This document shows, piece by piece, positions 28,798-38,715 of a DNA stretch of 64,000 nt. This DNA is from Syntrophomonas sp. UBA1368. GTDB lineage: Bacteria; Bacillota; Syntrophomonadia; Syntrophomonadales; Syntrophomonadaceae. A program made the translations under genes and the position numbers. The notes below the pieces were generated by a model that worked only from the letters and a program-made list of their open reading frames with translations, was not told the origin of the DNA and searched no databases. Every line of letters begins with the position of its first letter. Positions within the stretch are counted from its first letter, which is position 1. The DNA is taken from positions 1 through 64,000 of the forward strand of contig DBRM01000066.1 in assembly GCA_002305965.1 (NCBI GenBank), read 5' to 3'.

Positions 28798-29250
28798 TTA
28801 TATTTCCGGTTTTAACCGAGCTATGGTTATAAATTGGCGTGGTATATCAAAAATCTTCTCCCCTGTATCCACTCGCAGGCAATTGCTGTCCGCTTCTGTT
28901 AAAATGCCTGTTATGGTTCTGGGTCCATCAAATTCTTTATTGGTTTTTATTTTGACGGTTTTCCCTGTGAAACGAATAAAATCTTTATCCTTTTTTAACA
29001 CCCTGTCCAGACCCGGAGAAGAAACCTCCAAATAATCATAATGAATATCTTCCTTATCAATATAATCCTTTACCGCCCGGGTTGTCCGGGAGCAAAGTTC
29101 CATATCCACTCCGTTATCGCTGTCGATATACAGCCTTAAAATCAAGGCTTTATTATCCCGTACAAATTCCATTGCAACCATTTCAACATTGATCGCCTGC
29201 AGAATTTCATCAATTTCATTCTCTACTTGTATAAGCCTTGCTTTATCCAT
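28798..29250 (-). CDS. rimP: Ribosome maturation factor RimP
   Basis: RimP acts early in 30S assembly. The 150 residues have the RimP N-terminal domain with LRLYIDSDNGVDMELCSR (about 34-51) and the conserved YLEVSSPGLDRVLKK (about 74-88), then an SH3-like C-terminal domain. It opens the rimP-nusA-infB operon, with GAGGTGA upstream of the ATG and the polC terminator about 45 nt away. Confidence 0.95.
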   Translation of the reverse strand: MDKARLIQVENEIDEILQAINVEMVAMEFVRDNKALILRLYIDSDNGVDMELCSRTTRAVKDYIDKEDIHYDYLEVSSPGLDRVLKKDKDFIRFTGKTVKIKTNKEFDGPRTITGILTEADSNCLRVDTGEKIFDIPRQFITIARLKPEI

Positions 29251-29295
29251 TAATCATTATCACCTCGACGTTTCCCGGGTCAGCATATACCCTGC

Positions 29296-29323
29296 AAAAG
29301 AAAAAGTGGGTTCGGTCCCACTT
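29296..29323 (-). terminator. Terminator downstream of polC
   Basis: On the minus strand AAGTGGG, a 6-nt loop and CCCACTT are followed by TTTCTTTT. It separates the polC transcript from the rimP-nusA-infB operon. Confidence 0.85.
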
Positions 29324-29408
29324 GTGCTGGAAATCAATATAGTAAGCTTCGTTAAGATTATATCACAATAGTTAAAATATATTCAACCCATGCATTTCCA
29401 AGTTATGT

Positions 29409-32400
29409 TTAACCAAACAAACTAATTTGACTTTCTTCCGGTAAATCACCAAAACAATCGAATTTTCTCATAATATCCATACCGGATTTGTTAAGTCTTG
29501 AACGCTGCTGAAAATCCTGAATCGAAATGAACTCTCCCTGTTCACGGGCCTGAACAATTCCCTGGGCTGCCGCTGCGCCAACATTAGGCAAAGCTGAAAA
29601 GGGAAGCAATAAACCTTTTTCCTGAACGATGAATTTGCTGGCATCAGATTTATACAGATCAATGGGATAAAAAACAAAACCACGGGCCAGCATCTCCATT
29701 GCCAGCTCCAGGATCGGCAGCAGATTTTTTTCCTTGGGTGTTGCCTCAAAACCTTTTTTTTCTATTTCTTTAATTCTAAGTTTTACTGCGTCGTATCCCT
29801 GCAAGGCAGCTTCTGCATCAAAGTCATCCGCACGGATACTAAAGAAACTGGCATAAAATTCCCGGGGATAATAAACTTTAAAATAGGCGATCCTGAAGGC
29901 CATGGTCACATATGCCACTGCATGAGCTTTCGGGAACATATATTTTATTTTATCGCAGGATTCAATATACCAGTTCGGCACTTGGCATGCAAGCATGGCA
30001 TCAACTTCCTGTTTATTGAGTTTATCCTTGCCTTTACGGATTTTTTCCATAATGTTGAATGACTGCAGTTTCTCCATACCCTGGCGGATCAGATAGGTCA
30101 TGATGTCATCCCGGGTGCAGATCACTTCTTTTAAATTCGCCACCTGGTTTTTGATCAGTTTTTCCGCATTATTAGACCACACATCAGTGCCGTGTGATAG
30201 TCCGCTTATTCTGATCAATTCGCCGAAAGTGGAAGGTCTGGTGGCCTCCAGCATTTGGCGGACGAATTTGGTGCCGAATTCCGGTATCCCATAAGTTCCA
30301 ACGCTGGTCCCGATCTGCTGAGCAGTTACTCCCAGGGGACTTACTTCTGAAAAGAGCTTCATGGTTTCTTTTTCACATAACTTGATAGAAGAAGCTTTGA
30401 TTCCGGTCATATCTTCCAAAGATTTAATCACAGTCGGATCATCATGGCCAAGTATATCAAGCTTCACCAGTTGTTCTTCCAGGGCGTGGTATTCAAAATG
30501 GGTGGTTGTAATTCCCGAATCCTTCTTTTCGGCGGGATGCTGTAAAGGAGTAAACCGATTGATATCCTGTCCTTTGGGTACGACGATAAGTCCCCCGGGG
30601 TGTTGGCCGGTGGTTTTTTTCACTCCGGCAATGCCTTTTACCAGGCGGTTGACTTCGGATTCCTTTACCTCCATTTGCCTGTCTTTAAAATAATTCTTAA
30701 CAAAACCATAGGCAGTCTTATCTGCAATGGTTGACACAGTACCGGCCCGGAAAACATTATCAACGCCAAATAATTGTTCCACATACTGATGGGCGCGGCT
30801 TTGATATTCCCCGGAAAAATTGAGATCGATATCCGGTGTCTTATTGCCGTCAAATCCCAGGAAGGTTTCAAAAGGTATATCAAAGCCATCTTTGACAAGG
30901 CTGGTGCCGCATTCCGGGCATATGCTGTCCGGCAGATCTGCTCCACAGGCAGCATCATACCCGGCGGCAAAATTGGCATAATGGCAATTCGGGCATACAT
31001 AATGGGGAATCAGCGGGTTTACTTCCGTAATACCGGTAAAATATGCTACCAGGGAAGAGCCTACCGATCCGCGGGAACCGACTACATAGCCATCTTCATT
31101 GGATTTTTTGACCAACTTGTGAGCGATGTAATATAAGACACTAAAACCGTGTTTTATAATAGCACTCAGCTCATGATCAAGGCGGGCTTCAACGATTTCC
31201 GGCAATTTCTCACCATAAATAAGATGCGCCTTTTCATAACAGATCGCTTTAATTTCCTCTTCCGCGCCTTCGATCCGGGGCGGATAAAAACCGTCAATAA
31301 CCGGTTTTAAGGCTTGAATCTTTTCATTGATCAGACCGGGGTTTTCTATCACTATCCGCCGGGCAGTATCTTCCCCCAGATATGAAAATTCTTCCAGCAT
31401 CTCATCAGTGGTTCGGAAATATAAGGGCGCCTGGGATTCGGCATCTTCATAACCCTGACCGGCCTGGATTATTTTTCGGAAAATTTCATGATGCGGTTCC
31501 AAAAAATGTACATCTCCGGTTGCTACTACAGGCTTGTTCAGTTTTTCTCCCAGCCTGACGATCAAGCGATTATAATCTTTTAATGTCTCCAGGTCAGGCA
31601 CCCGGCCATCATTGATCAAAAATTGATTATTGGCAAGGGGCTGGACCTCCAGATAATCATAAAAAGCCGCAATGTTCTCCAATTCTTCCATTCCTGCTCC
31701 AGCAACTACCGCACTGTATAGTTCCCCCGCCTCACAGGCTGAACCGATCATGATTCCTTCACGTTTTTGCGATAATATGTTTTTGAGGATTTTAGGACGG
31801 CGATAATATGAATCAATATAAGATCCGGTGATGAGTTGATACATATTATAAAGCCCGGTTTGGTCAATAGCCAGCAAGATAATATGCCATGGTTTTTCTT
31901 TACGATCGTTTTCCACCAGATAAGCTTCGATTCCGTATATAATTTTTATGCCGCATTTCTTTCCGGCTTTATAGGCATCAGGAAATGCCTGGATACATCC
32001 ATGGTCGGTGATGGCAATTGCGGGGTGCCCCCAGCGGGCTGCACATTCCACCAATTCCTTTACTTCTGTCAGGCCATCCATGGAGCTCATTTTTGTATGA
32101 GCGTGTAACTCCACTCTTTTTGCCTCGCTTTTGTCTTGTCTGGGCTCTTTTTTGACTTTTTGACAGGCAGTCATATGCATGACAACTTCCGAAGCAAACT
32201 TGTCATAGCGAATATCCCCGCAAAACTTATACCATTCTCCTATTTGAACTGTATCTTCCTCTGCTTTTTTATAAAAAGTCTTGACCAGCAAAGTAGAGGT
32301 GTGATCATATATTGAATAAGTAACGACAAAAAGTCCGTCATTGATCCGTTGAATACTTTTGTCCCATACTTCTCCCTCTGCTGTAATGTTGGACATACCC

Positions 32401-33026
32401 TCCTGAACTTCTTCTATTTTTAATGCATCTGCTTTACTGAGGTTGATCTTTTTATTTTTTCTAAAGCTTTTTTCGGCAGGTTTAACTTCCAGCGCATAAA
32501 CCGGCTGATCAGGGATATAATACGCATTTGCCGATGGAGGCAAATTATCCTGTACCAACAAGGTTCTGACCAGAAGACGCAGACGATATTGCTGCCAGAA
32601 CCAGTCAGCCAACTGTGTACAGATATCTTTTTCCAGCACATCTTTATAAACCATGGAGTCCCGGGTTACCAAATCGATTCGTCCTATCCCGGTTTTAAAT
32701 TCCACAGCAGGCCAGTGATCAAAGGAGGGAAAATGCAGTTGGTCAATATTTTCCAGACAGTTGTTTATGATTTTGCTGATTTTTTCACGAAAAGCCGTCG
32801 GTATTTGATTTATTTCCACCTGTGAAAGAAAAGAGAAGCATTCTTTGATCTGTCTGGCGGTATTATCGATTTCTTCCCCGGTCAAAAGCTCCGGAACTTC
32901 TATATGTAACCGCCAGATCTGTTCTTTATTCCATGCTTCCAATTTCCTGATTATTGAATTTTCCCAGCGACCGGCTAAAGCCTCATTTATATTATTCCTT
33001 AAAAAGGTATCAAAATCTTTTGTCAC
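29409..33026 (-). CDS. polC: DNA polymerase III alpha subunit PolC, lacking the exonuclease insert
   Basis: PolC is the replicative polymerase of Firmicutes. In 1205 residues I see the N-terminal and OB-like region (1-300), the PHP domain starting VELHAHTKMSSMD (about 306-318), the polymerase domain with catalytic PDIDLN (Asp 732 and 734), a zinc-binding loop with two CxxC pairs (678-681, 703-706), and the C-terminal helix-hairpin-helix and OB region. In the usual PolC of about 1430 residues a DEDD 3'-5' exonuclease interrupts the PHP domain; here the chain runs without a break from EAYLVEN to WHIILLA at about 368-386, so that domain is absent. The start is GTG with GGAGG upstream. Confidence 0.95.
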   Translation of the reverse strand: MTKDFDTFLRNNINEALAGRWENSIIRKLEAWNKEQIWRLHIEVPELLTGEEIDNTARQIKECFSFLSQVEINQIPTAFREKISKIINNCLENIDQLHFPSFDHWPAVEFKTGIGRIDLVTRDSMVYKDVLEKDICTQLADWFWQQYRLRLLVRTLLVQDNLPPSANAYYIPDQPVYALEVKPAEKSFRKNKKINLSKADALKIEEVQEGMSNITAEGEVWDKSIQRINDGLFVVTYSIYDHTSTLLVKTFYKKAEEDTVQIGEWYKFCGDIRYDKFASEVVMHMTACQKVKKEPRQDKSEAKRVELHAHTKMSSMDGLTEVKELVECAARWGHPAIAITDHGCIQAFPDAYKAGKKCGIKIIYGIEAYLVENDRKEKPWHIILLAIDQTGLYNMYQLITGSYIDSYYRRPKILKNILSQKREGIMIGSACEAGELYSAVVAGAGMEELENIAAFYDYLEVQPLANNQFLINDGRVPDLETLKDYNRLIVRLGEKLNKPVVATGDVHFLEPHHEIFRKIIQAGQGYEDAESQAPLYFRTTDEMLEEFSYLGEDTARRIVIENPGLINEKIQALKPVIDGFYPPRIEGAEEEIKAICYEKAHLIYGEKLPEIVEARLDHELSAIIKHGFSVLYYIAHKLVKKSNEDGYVVGSRGSVGSSLVAYFTGITEVNPLIPHYVCPNCHYANFAAGYDAACGADLPDSICPECGTSLVKDGFDIPFETFLGFDGNKTPDIDLNFSGEYQSRAHQYVEQLFGVDNVFRAGTVSTIADKTAYGFVKNYFKDRQMEVKESEVNRLVKGIAGVKKTTGQHPGGLIVVPKGQDINRFTPLQHPAEKKDSGITTTHFEYHALEEQLVKLDILGHDDPTVIKSLEDMTGIKASSIKLCEKETMKLFSEVSPLGVTAQQIGTSVGTYGIPEFGTKFVRQMLEATRPSTFGELIRISGLSHGTDVWSNNAEKLIKNQVANLKEVICTRDDIMTYLIRQGMEKLQSFNIMEKIRKGKDKLNKQEVDAMLACQVPNWYIESCDKIKYMFPKAHAVAYVTMAFRIAYFKVYYPREFYASFFSIRADDFDAEAALQGYDAVKLRIKEIEKKGFEATPKEKNLLPILELAMEMLARGFVFYPIDLYKSDASKFIVQEKGLLLPFSALPNVGAAAAQGIVQAREQGEFISIQDFQQRSRLNKSGMDIMRKFDCFGDLPEESQISLFG

Positions 33027-33046
33027 GAAAATACCTCCAGGAGCTT

Positions 33047-33709
33047 TTAGTTAAGACGAACAATGCTTCGCAGTCCTTCTATACTCGATAATTCTTGCAT
33101 CACCTCTTCAATGGATACAGGGGGAGGGGTCTGCAGCAATAGTTCAATTTCCAGATCATCCTCTTCGACGCGGGTCAATTGGATGTTTTTGATCAGGACT
33201 CCCATTTCTCCAAGAATCGAACCCAAGACACCTATTTGTCCGGGCCGGTCTTTGACCACCATGACTATTCCCTTATATTCCCGCATTCCTGTAAAATAGT
33301 GTTCAAATTTTACGAAGTAAATCAGCACGAATAATATGATCGCCGTGCTGACGATAGCCGGTATGTATAATCCTGCGCCTACTGCCAGTCCGATACAGGC
33401 AACTACCCATAACCCTGCAGCGGTAGTCAGACCTCTTACAGTTGCACCTTCCCGCATGATGGTTCCGGCACCTAAAAAGCCTATACCGCTTACCACTTGC
33501 GCAGCGATCCTCCCCGGGTCAGCATTTACGGTTTGATAATACTGATAGTACATGTCCAGTGATACTACCATAGCCAAAGCTGAACCAACACAAACCAGCG
33601 TGTAGGTTCTAAGACCGGCCGGCCGGCTCAGGCTTTCTCTTTCCAACCCGATTAAACCTCCCAGAACAGCAGCCAGAGCCAGTTTGATTATAATTTCGTA
33701 TTCTGACAT
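33047..33709 (-). CDS. MgtC/SapB family membrane protein with ACT-like C-terminus
   Basis: The 220 residues have an N-terminal membrane domain of about five helices with GLIGLERE (about 18-25) and DPGRIAAQVVSGIGFLGAGTIM (about 65-86). A soluble ACT-like C-terminal domain begins near residue 145 (VMVVKDRPGQIGVL). This is the full-length form; the short paralogue follows guaB. The family is linked to magnesium limitation and membrane energetics. It lies between proS and polC with short gaps, so probably in the same transcript. Confidence 0.87.
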   Translation of the reverse strand: MSEYEIIIKLALAAVLGGLIGLERESLSRPAGLRTYTLVCVGSALAMVVSLDMYYQYYQTVNADPGRIAAQVVSGIGFLGAGTIMREGATVRGLTTAAGLWVVACIGLAVGAGLYIPAIVSTAIILFVLIYFVKFEHYFTGMREYKGIVMVVKDRPGQIGVLGSILGEMGVLIKNIQLTRVEEDDLEIELLLQTPPPVSIEEVMQELSSIEGLRSIVRLN

Positions 33710-33734
33710 CTACCTTTTCACATCCGCTTTATTT

Positions 33735-35438
33735 TTATTTGAAGATGATATCATGCACTGTTCCGATGACTGCATCAATGTCGACCAGGAAAGATTCCTT
33801 CTCCCATCTTTTCTTCATTTCCACTTTATTCTCCTGCAAGGTTTTTGACCCAATTGTGATCCGCAAAGGAATCCCGATCAAATCCGCATCTTTGAATTTA
33901 ACCCCAGCTCTTTCATCGCGATCATCCAATAATACTTCGATGCCGTTGGCAGTCAGCTGCTGGTAAAGTTGCTCGGCCATGGCTTTTTGGTCTGCTTGAT
34001 TGATATTGACCGGCACGATAATAACCTGGAAAGGAGCAATGGGCAACGGCCAGATGATACCGTTTTCATCGTAGTTTTGTTCTACTGCGGCGGCCATGGT
34101 TCTTGATACACCGATTCCGTAACACCCCATTACAAAAAACTGCTCCTGTCCCTTATCATCTAAAAAGGTAGCCTGCATCGCTTGTGAATACCGGGTGCCC
34201 AATTTAAAAATATGCCCCACTTCAATACCTCGGATCATCTGCAGGTTTCCCTCACAGCAGGGACATTTATCACCGGCAACTGCATTGCGAAGATCAGCCA
34301 CAGCATAGGCGGTAAAATCACGATCCAGATTTACATTGGTGAAATGATAATCATCTTCATTGGCTCCGCAGGCAAAGTTATTCATGGCAGCTACTTCCAG
34401 ATCGATATAGATCCTGACCGGCATACCCACCGGCCCCAGGGAGCCAAACCCAGCTCCACATATTTCTTTGACTACCGCCTCATCAGCCATAAATAATTCA
34501 TTGGCCTGCAAAGTATTCTTCAGCTTTATCTCATTCAGTTCCCGGTCCCCTCTTAAGATAGCGGCAATCAATTCTCCATCGGCTGAATACATCAATGTTT
34601 TGATCTGCTTTGTTTTAGGAATACCTAAAAATTCAACAATATCATTGATGGTCTTCTGTCCGGGTGTATGGACTTTGGTCAAAGGCCTGCTCTCTTCTTC
34701 GGTCCGGACTGCCTGATCAACAGAACATACCGCTTTTTCCACATTGGCTGCATAGTCACACAAAGTACAATATACGATCTCTGATTCCCCGCTCGCTGCC
34801 AGAACCATGAACTCATGGCTTTCTTTGCCGCCGATGGCGCCGCTGTCTGCCTGGACGACTCTATATTTCAGATTAAGACGTTCATAGATTTGCTGATAAG
34901 CTTTATGCATTTTTTGATAGGATACATCCAGGCCAGCGTCATCCACATCAAAAGAATAAAGGTCTTTCATAATAAATTCCCGCCCCCGCATCAAACCAAA
35001 ACGGGGTCTGATTTCATCCCGGTATTTGTTCTGGATCTGATACAGCAGCAGAGGCAGTCCCTTGTAGGAATGAACATCCGCATTGACCAGAGTCGTGATC
35101 AATTCTTCATGGGTTGGCCCCAGAGCGAATTCGCGTTTATGCCGGTCTCCCAGCTTAAACATCTCTTCCCCGTAAAGAGACCAGCGCCCTGATTTGTCCC
35201 ACAATTCCCGGGGCTGTATGATAGGCATGACAATTTCCTGCCCGCCTGCCTTATCCATCTCTTCCCGCACAATATTCTCGATCTTTCTTAAAACCCGCCG
35301 GGCTAAAGGCAGATAAGTATATACACCGGCAGTATTTTTTCTGATAAAACCTGCACGCAAAAGCAGTTGATGACTGACGATTTCCGCCTCACTGGGAACT
35401 TCGCGCAGGGTTGGATAAAATAATTGTGAAGCTTTCAA
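33735..35438 (-). CDS. proS: Prolyl-tRNA synthetase (bacterial type)
   Basis: ProS charges tRNA-Pro. The 567 residues comprise a class II catalytic core (motif 2 near RPRFGLMRGREFIMKD, about 140-155; motif 3 near GCYGIGVSRTMAAAVEQ, about 443-459), the bacterial INS editing domain between them (about 225-400), and the anticodon-binding domain at the C-terminus. The ATG start is preceded by AAGGAGG. Sits between ispG and the mgtC-like gene. Confidence 0.97.
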   Translation of the reverse strand: MKASQLFYPTLREVPSEAEIVSHQLLLRAGFIRKNTAGVYTYLPLARRVLRKIENIVREEMDKAGGQEIVMPIIQPRELWDKSGRWSLYGEEMFKLGDRHKREFALGPTHEELITTLVNADVHSYKGLPLLLYQIQNKYRDEIRPRFGLMRGREFIMKDLYSFDVDDAGLDVSYQKMHKAYQQIYERLNLKYRVVQADSGAIGGKESHEFMVLAASGESEIVYCTLCDYAANVEKAVCSVDQAVRTEEESRPLTKVHTPGQKTINDIVEFLGIPKTKQIKTLMYSADGELIAAILRGDRELNEIKLKNTLQANELFMADEAVVKEICGAGFGSLGPVGMPVRIYIDLEVAAMNNFACGANEDDYHFTNVNLDRDFTAYAVADLRNAVAGDKCPCCEGNLQMIRGIEVGHIFKLGTRYSQAMQATFLDDKGQEQFFVMGCYGIGVSRTMAAAVEQNYDENGIIWPLPIAPFQVIIVPVNINQADQKAMAEQLYQQLTANGIEVLLDDRDERAGVKFKDADLIGIPLRITIGSKTLQENKVEMKKRWEKESFLVDIDAVIGTVHDIIFK

Positions 35439-35456
35439 AGCTCAACCTCCTTAGTT

Positions 35457-36506
35457 TTAATAATAGTTATCTATCTCCTGCAGCAACACCTTTACTAAAT
35501 CTTTTTCCGGAACCTTTTTTATAATTTTGCCATTTTTAAATAATAATCCATTACCAGCTCCTCCGGCAATGCCTAAATCGGCTTCCCGGGCTTCACCGGG
35601 ACCGTTCACCACACAACCCATGACCGCAACTTTGATGGGCTTGTCCAATTTACGTACCCGTCTGTCTACTTCTTCCGCCAGGTCGATCAGATTTATTTCA
35701 CAACGCCCGCAGGTAGGACAGGAAATTAACTCGGCCCCCCGGTTGCGCAGCCCCAGGTTTCTTAATATTTCATAAGCAGCCCATACTTCCTCCCTCGGGT
35801 CTGCCGTTAAAGAAACCCTGATGGTATCACCAATCCCATCAAAAAGCAATATTCCCATACCCAGGGCTGATTTGATCAATGCCCGGTCTTTGGTTCCAGC
35901 CTCAGTGATACCAATATGCAAAGGATAATCTACCTGTTGAGCGATCAATCGGTATGCCTCTACACTGAGCATTACCGATGAAGATTTGAGGGAAAGTTTG
36001 ATTTTGCTGAAACCAAGATCCTCAAGGAGTTTGACATGACCCAAGGCACTTTCCACCATGGCCTCAGCACAAAGATGGCCATATTTATCCAGCAGTTTTT
36101 TCTCCAGTGAGCCGCTGTTGACCCCGATCCGAATTGGAATATCTCGTTCCATGCAGGCTTTTACTACCTGCTTCACTTTGGCTTTATCACCAATATTGCC
36201 AGGATTGATGCGAAGAGCGTCCGCCCCGGCATCTACACTTTTCAGGGCAAGTTTGTGATCAAAATGAATATCTGCCACCAGCGGGATGTGAATACCAGTC
36301 TTGATCCTGGCGATGGCCTGAGCAGCTTCCATATCAACCACTGCCACCCGGATGATCTCGCAGCCCGCTGCTTCCAGTTCCGAAATTTGTGCAATCGTAG
36401 CGGCTATATCTCTGGTGTCCGTAGCAGTCATTGACTGGACCACAATAGGATTGTCTCCTCCCACTAACTGACTGCCGATTTTAATTTCCTGCGATATTCT
36501 CTTCAT
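35457..36506 (-). CDS. ispG: 4-hydroxy-3-methylbut-2-enyl diphosphate synthase
   Basis: IspG is a [4Fe-4S] enzyme of the MEP isoprenoid pathway. The 349 residues comprise a TIM barrel beginning with the conserved NPIVVQSMTATDT (about 19-31) and a C-terminal cluster domain with CPTCGRC (about 262-268) and a further Cys in VMGCVVNGPGE (about 297-307). It lies next to rseP and dxr: three genes of the cdsA-dxr-rseP-ispG cluster common in Firmicutes. Confidence 0.96.
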   Translation of the reverse strand: MKRISQEIKIGSQLVGGDNPIVVQSMTATDTRDIAATIAQISELEAAGCEIIRVAVVDMEAAQAIARIKTGIHIPLVADIHFDHKLALKSVDAGADALRINPGNIGDKAKVKQVVKACMERDIPIRIGVNSGSLEKKLLDKYGHLCAEAMVESALGHVKLLEDLGFSKIKLSLKSSSVMLSVEAYRLIAQQVDYPLHIGITEAGTKDRALIKSALGMGILLFDGIGDTIRVSLTADPREEVWAAYEILRNLGLRNRGAELISCPTCGRCEINLIDLAEEVDRRVRKLDKPIKVAVMGCVVNGPGEAREADLGIAGGAGNGLLFKNGKIIKKVPEKDLVKVLLQEIDNYY

Positions 36507-36512
36507 TTCATC

Positions 36513-37544
36513 TTATCCTTTAATCAACCGAACGATATCATTATAGGTCACCAATATGATCAAAAGCATCAGAAACATAAAGCCTACCCAGTGAATGAAG
36601 CCTTCTTTTTCCGGGTCGATCGGTTTTCTTCTCACTGCTTCCACCAGAGAAAATACAATTTTACTTCCATCCAAAGCCGGTATGGGCAGTAAATTGATCA
36701 ATCCCAAGTTGATGCTTAAAAAGGCAGCGAAGTTTAATACAAAAACTGAACCGATCTGGGCTACATCACCAACCAATTTGGTAATGCCAACCGGGCCTGC
36801 CAGATCATTTACAGAGGCTCCCCCGGTAATGAGCATCCACAAGGCCTGCAGCAACATAACGGTCATGGTATATGTTTGGCTCAGCCCCATTTTTATTGAA
36901 GTGAAAATATCTTGCCTTTCATATTCTACAGCGTTGATGACTCCAATGGCGGGATTCTCATTTCCTTCTATTTTTACCGGCACCATTTCCAGTCCCACGA
37001 TTTGACCATCTCTTTCAACGGTAACCTGCATTGCCTTTCCCTCCGGATTGGCGGCGATCCGATCAGTAAATTCCTTCCAGGTGGAGACGTCAACCTCATT
37101 AACTGATAAAACGCGGTCGCCTTCCTGCATACCTGCCTGAGCGGCAGGATTGCCGGCGATTACTTTACCGATAATCGGATCTTCAATGGCACTGGGAATG
37201 CCTATGGCAGCATAGACTAAAATAAAAATAAGGAAAGCCAGCACAAAATTCATAAAAGGCCCGGAAAATGACACCAGTATTTTTTCCCACGGATTTCTGC
37301 TGCTATAACCTCTTGGATCTTCATTGTCTCCCATCTCTTCCCCGGCCATACGCACAAAACCTCCCAGGGGAAAGATCCGAATCGAGTATTCCACGCCATC
37401 ACGGGTAACAGAAAATAATTTATATCCAAAGCCCAGGCTGAATTCATGGACCGGTATGCCGATTTTGCGTGCCGTTATGAAGTGGCCCCATTCGTGTGCC
37501 AACACCAGCACCGCGATGATCAGTAAAGTAATTAGTATGCTCAT
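36513..37544 (-). CDS. rseP: Site-2 zinc metalloprotease RseP/RasP
   Basis: This intramembrane protease of 343 residues has HEWGH (17-21) in the first membrane segment, a PDZ domain (about 100-190) and a second motif NLLPIPALDGSKI near residue 283 with the third zinc ligand. RasP in B. subtilis cleaves anti-sigma factors and signal-peptide remnants. The ATG at 37544 uses AAGGAGG at the end of dxr; the longer frame to 37643 is a run-through of the overlapping region. Confidence 0.95.
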   Translation of the reverse strand: MSILITLLIIAVLVLAHEWGHFITARKIGIPVHEFSLGFGYKLFSVTRDGVEYSIRIFPLGGFVRMAGEEMGDNEDPRGYSSRNPWEKILVSFSGPFMNFVLAFLIFILVYAAIGIPSAIEDPIIGKVIAGNPAAQAGMQEGDRVLSVNEVDVSTWKEFTDRIAANPEGKAMQVTVERDGQIVGLEMVPVKIEGNENPAIGVINAVEYERQDIFTSIKMGLSQTYTMTVMLLQALWMLITGGASVNDLAGPVGITKLVGDVAQIGSVFVLNFAAFLSINLGLINLLPIPALDGSKIVFSLVEAVRRKPIDPEKEGFIHWVGFMFLMLLIILVTYNDIVRLIKG

Positions 37545-37545
37545 C

Positions 37546-38715
37546 TTATTTAACCTCCTTGGAAATGAGATATTCGCAGAAACTTCTGGCCCACTTGTCA
37601 GCTTCCAGTATATTTTCGAGGCTGCGGGCTTCCATGTTGTCATGTTTATTCATGGTATTTTCAACTACTATGGGTATCCTGGCAAATCCCAGCTGACCAT
37701 TTAGAAAACCTTGAACCGCCACCTCATTGGCAGCATTCATAACTGCCGGCATGGTGCCTCCTGTGTGGCCGGCATGATAAGCCAGCGCAAGAGACGGGAA
37801 TTTGCTATGATCCGGTTTCGCAAAGGTGATCTGGCTCAATTCCAGAGGATTTAAATGAGCCGCCGGTGAATTGAATCTTAAAGGATAACTTAAAGCGTAC
37901 TGGATCGGTATCCTCATATCTGCAACTCCCAGGTGGGCAAGAAAAGAACCGTCAATAAATTCTACCATGGAGTGGATAATGCTTTCCGGCTGAATCACAA
38001 CTTTTATCTGCTTATAACTGGTCTTAAACAAGTGGTGGGCTTCAATTACTTCCAAGCCTTTATTCATCATGGTAGCCGAATCAATAGTGATCTTAGGTCC
38101 CATTTGCCAGTTCGGGTGTCTTAAGGCCTGTTTTATACTGACCTTCTGCAATTCCTCCTGGCTGAAATTTCTGAAAGGGCCGCCCGAAGCAGTAAGCCAT
38201 ATGTTTTTGACTGCTTTTTGTTCCCCGGCAAGACATTGGAAAACGGCTGAATGCTCGCTATCCACAGGAATTATATCGATACCGCTGGCTGCAGCCAGTT
38301 CCATCACGATTTCTCCGGCTGCTACCAGAGTTTCTTTATTCGCCAAAGCGATTTTCTTCCCTGCTTTAATAGCTGCCAGGGTAGGCAATATCCCTACTGC
38401 CCCGCTCACGGCAACCAGTACAAGATCAGCTTCGTTCATTGCTGCCAGTTCGCTTAAGCCTTCGACACCGGAAAACAGTTTCACACTGCCTTCCGTAACA
38501 TTTCGCAGTTGCTTATAAGCTTCCTGATCACTGACAGCTGCTGCCATTGGCCGGTACTTATTGATTTGTTCAGCGAGTTTTTCCCACTCATCTTTGGCAG
38601 CCAGGCCTGTGACCTGAAATTTATCCGGATGCAGATCCATCACTTCCAGGGCCTGCAAACCAATCGATCCGGTGGATCCAAGTATGACTACTTTAAGTCT
38701 GCTTTCAGCATTCAT
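37546..38715 (-). CDS. dxr: 1-deoxy-D-xylulose-5-phosphate reductoisomerase
   Basis: Dxr makes 2-C-methyl-D-erythritol 4-phosphate with NADPH, the first committed MEP-pathway step. The 389 residues include the NADPH motif GSTGSIG (12-18), the KETLVAAGE segment near 121 and the metal and substrate region PVDSEHSA near 146. GGAG lies before the ATG, which directly follows the stop of the AI-2E-type gene with no gap, so the two are coupled. Confidence 0.96.
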   Translation of the reverse strand: MNAESRLKVVILGSTGSIGLQALEVMDLHPDKFQVTGLAAKDEWEKLAEQINKYRPMAAAVSDQEAYKQLRNVTEGSVKLFSGVEGLSELAAMNEADLVLVAVSGAVGILPTLAAIKAGKKIALANKETLVAAGEIVMELAAASGIDIIPVDSEHSAVFQCLAGEQKAVKNIWLTASGGPFRNFSQEELQKVSIKQALRHPNWQMGPKITIDSATMMNKGLEVIEAHHLFKTSYKQIKVVIQPESIIHSMVEFIDGSFLAHLGVADMRIPIQYALSYPLRFNSPAAHLNPLELSQITFAKPDHSKFPSLALAYHAGHTGGTMPAVMNAANEVAVQGFLNGQLGFARIPIVVENTMNKHDNMEARSLENILEADKWARSFCEYLISKEVK

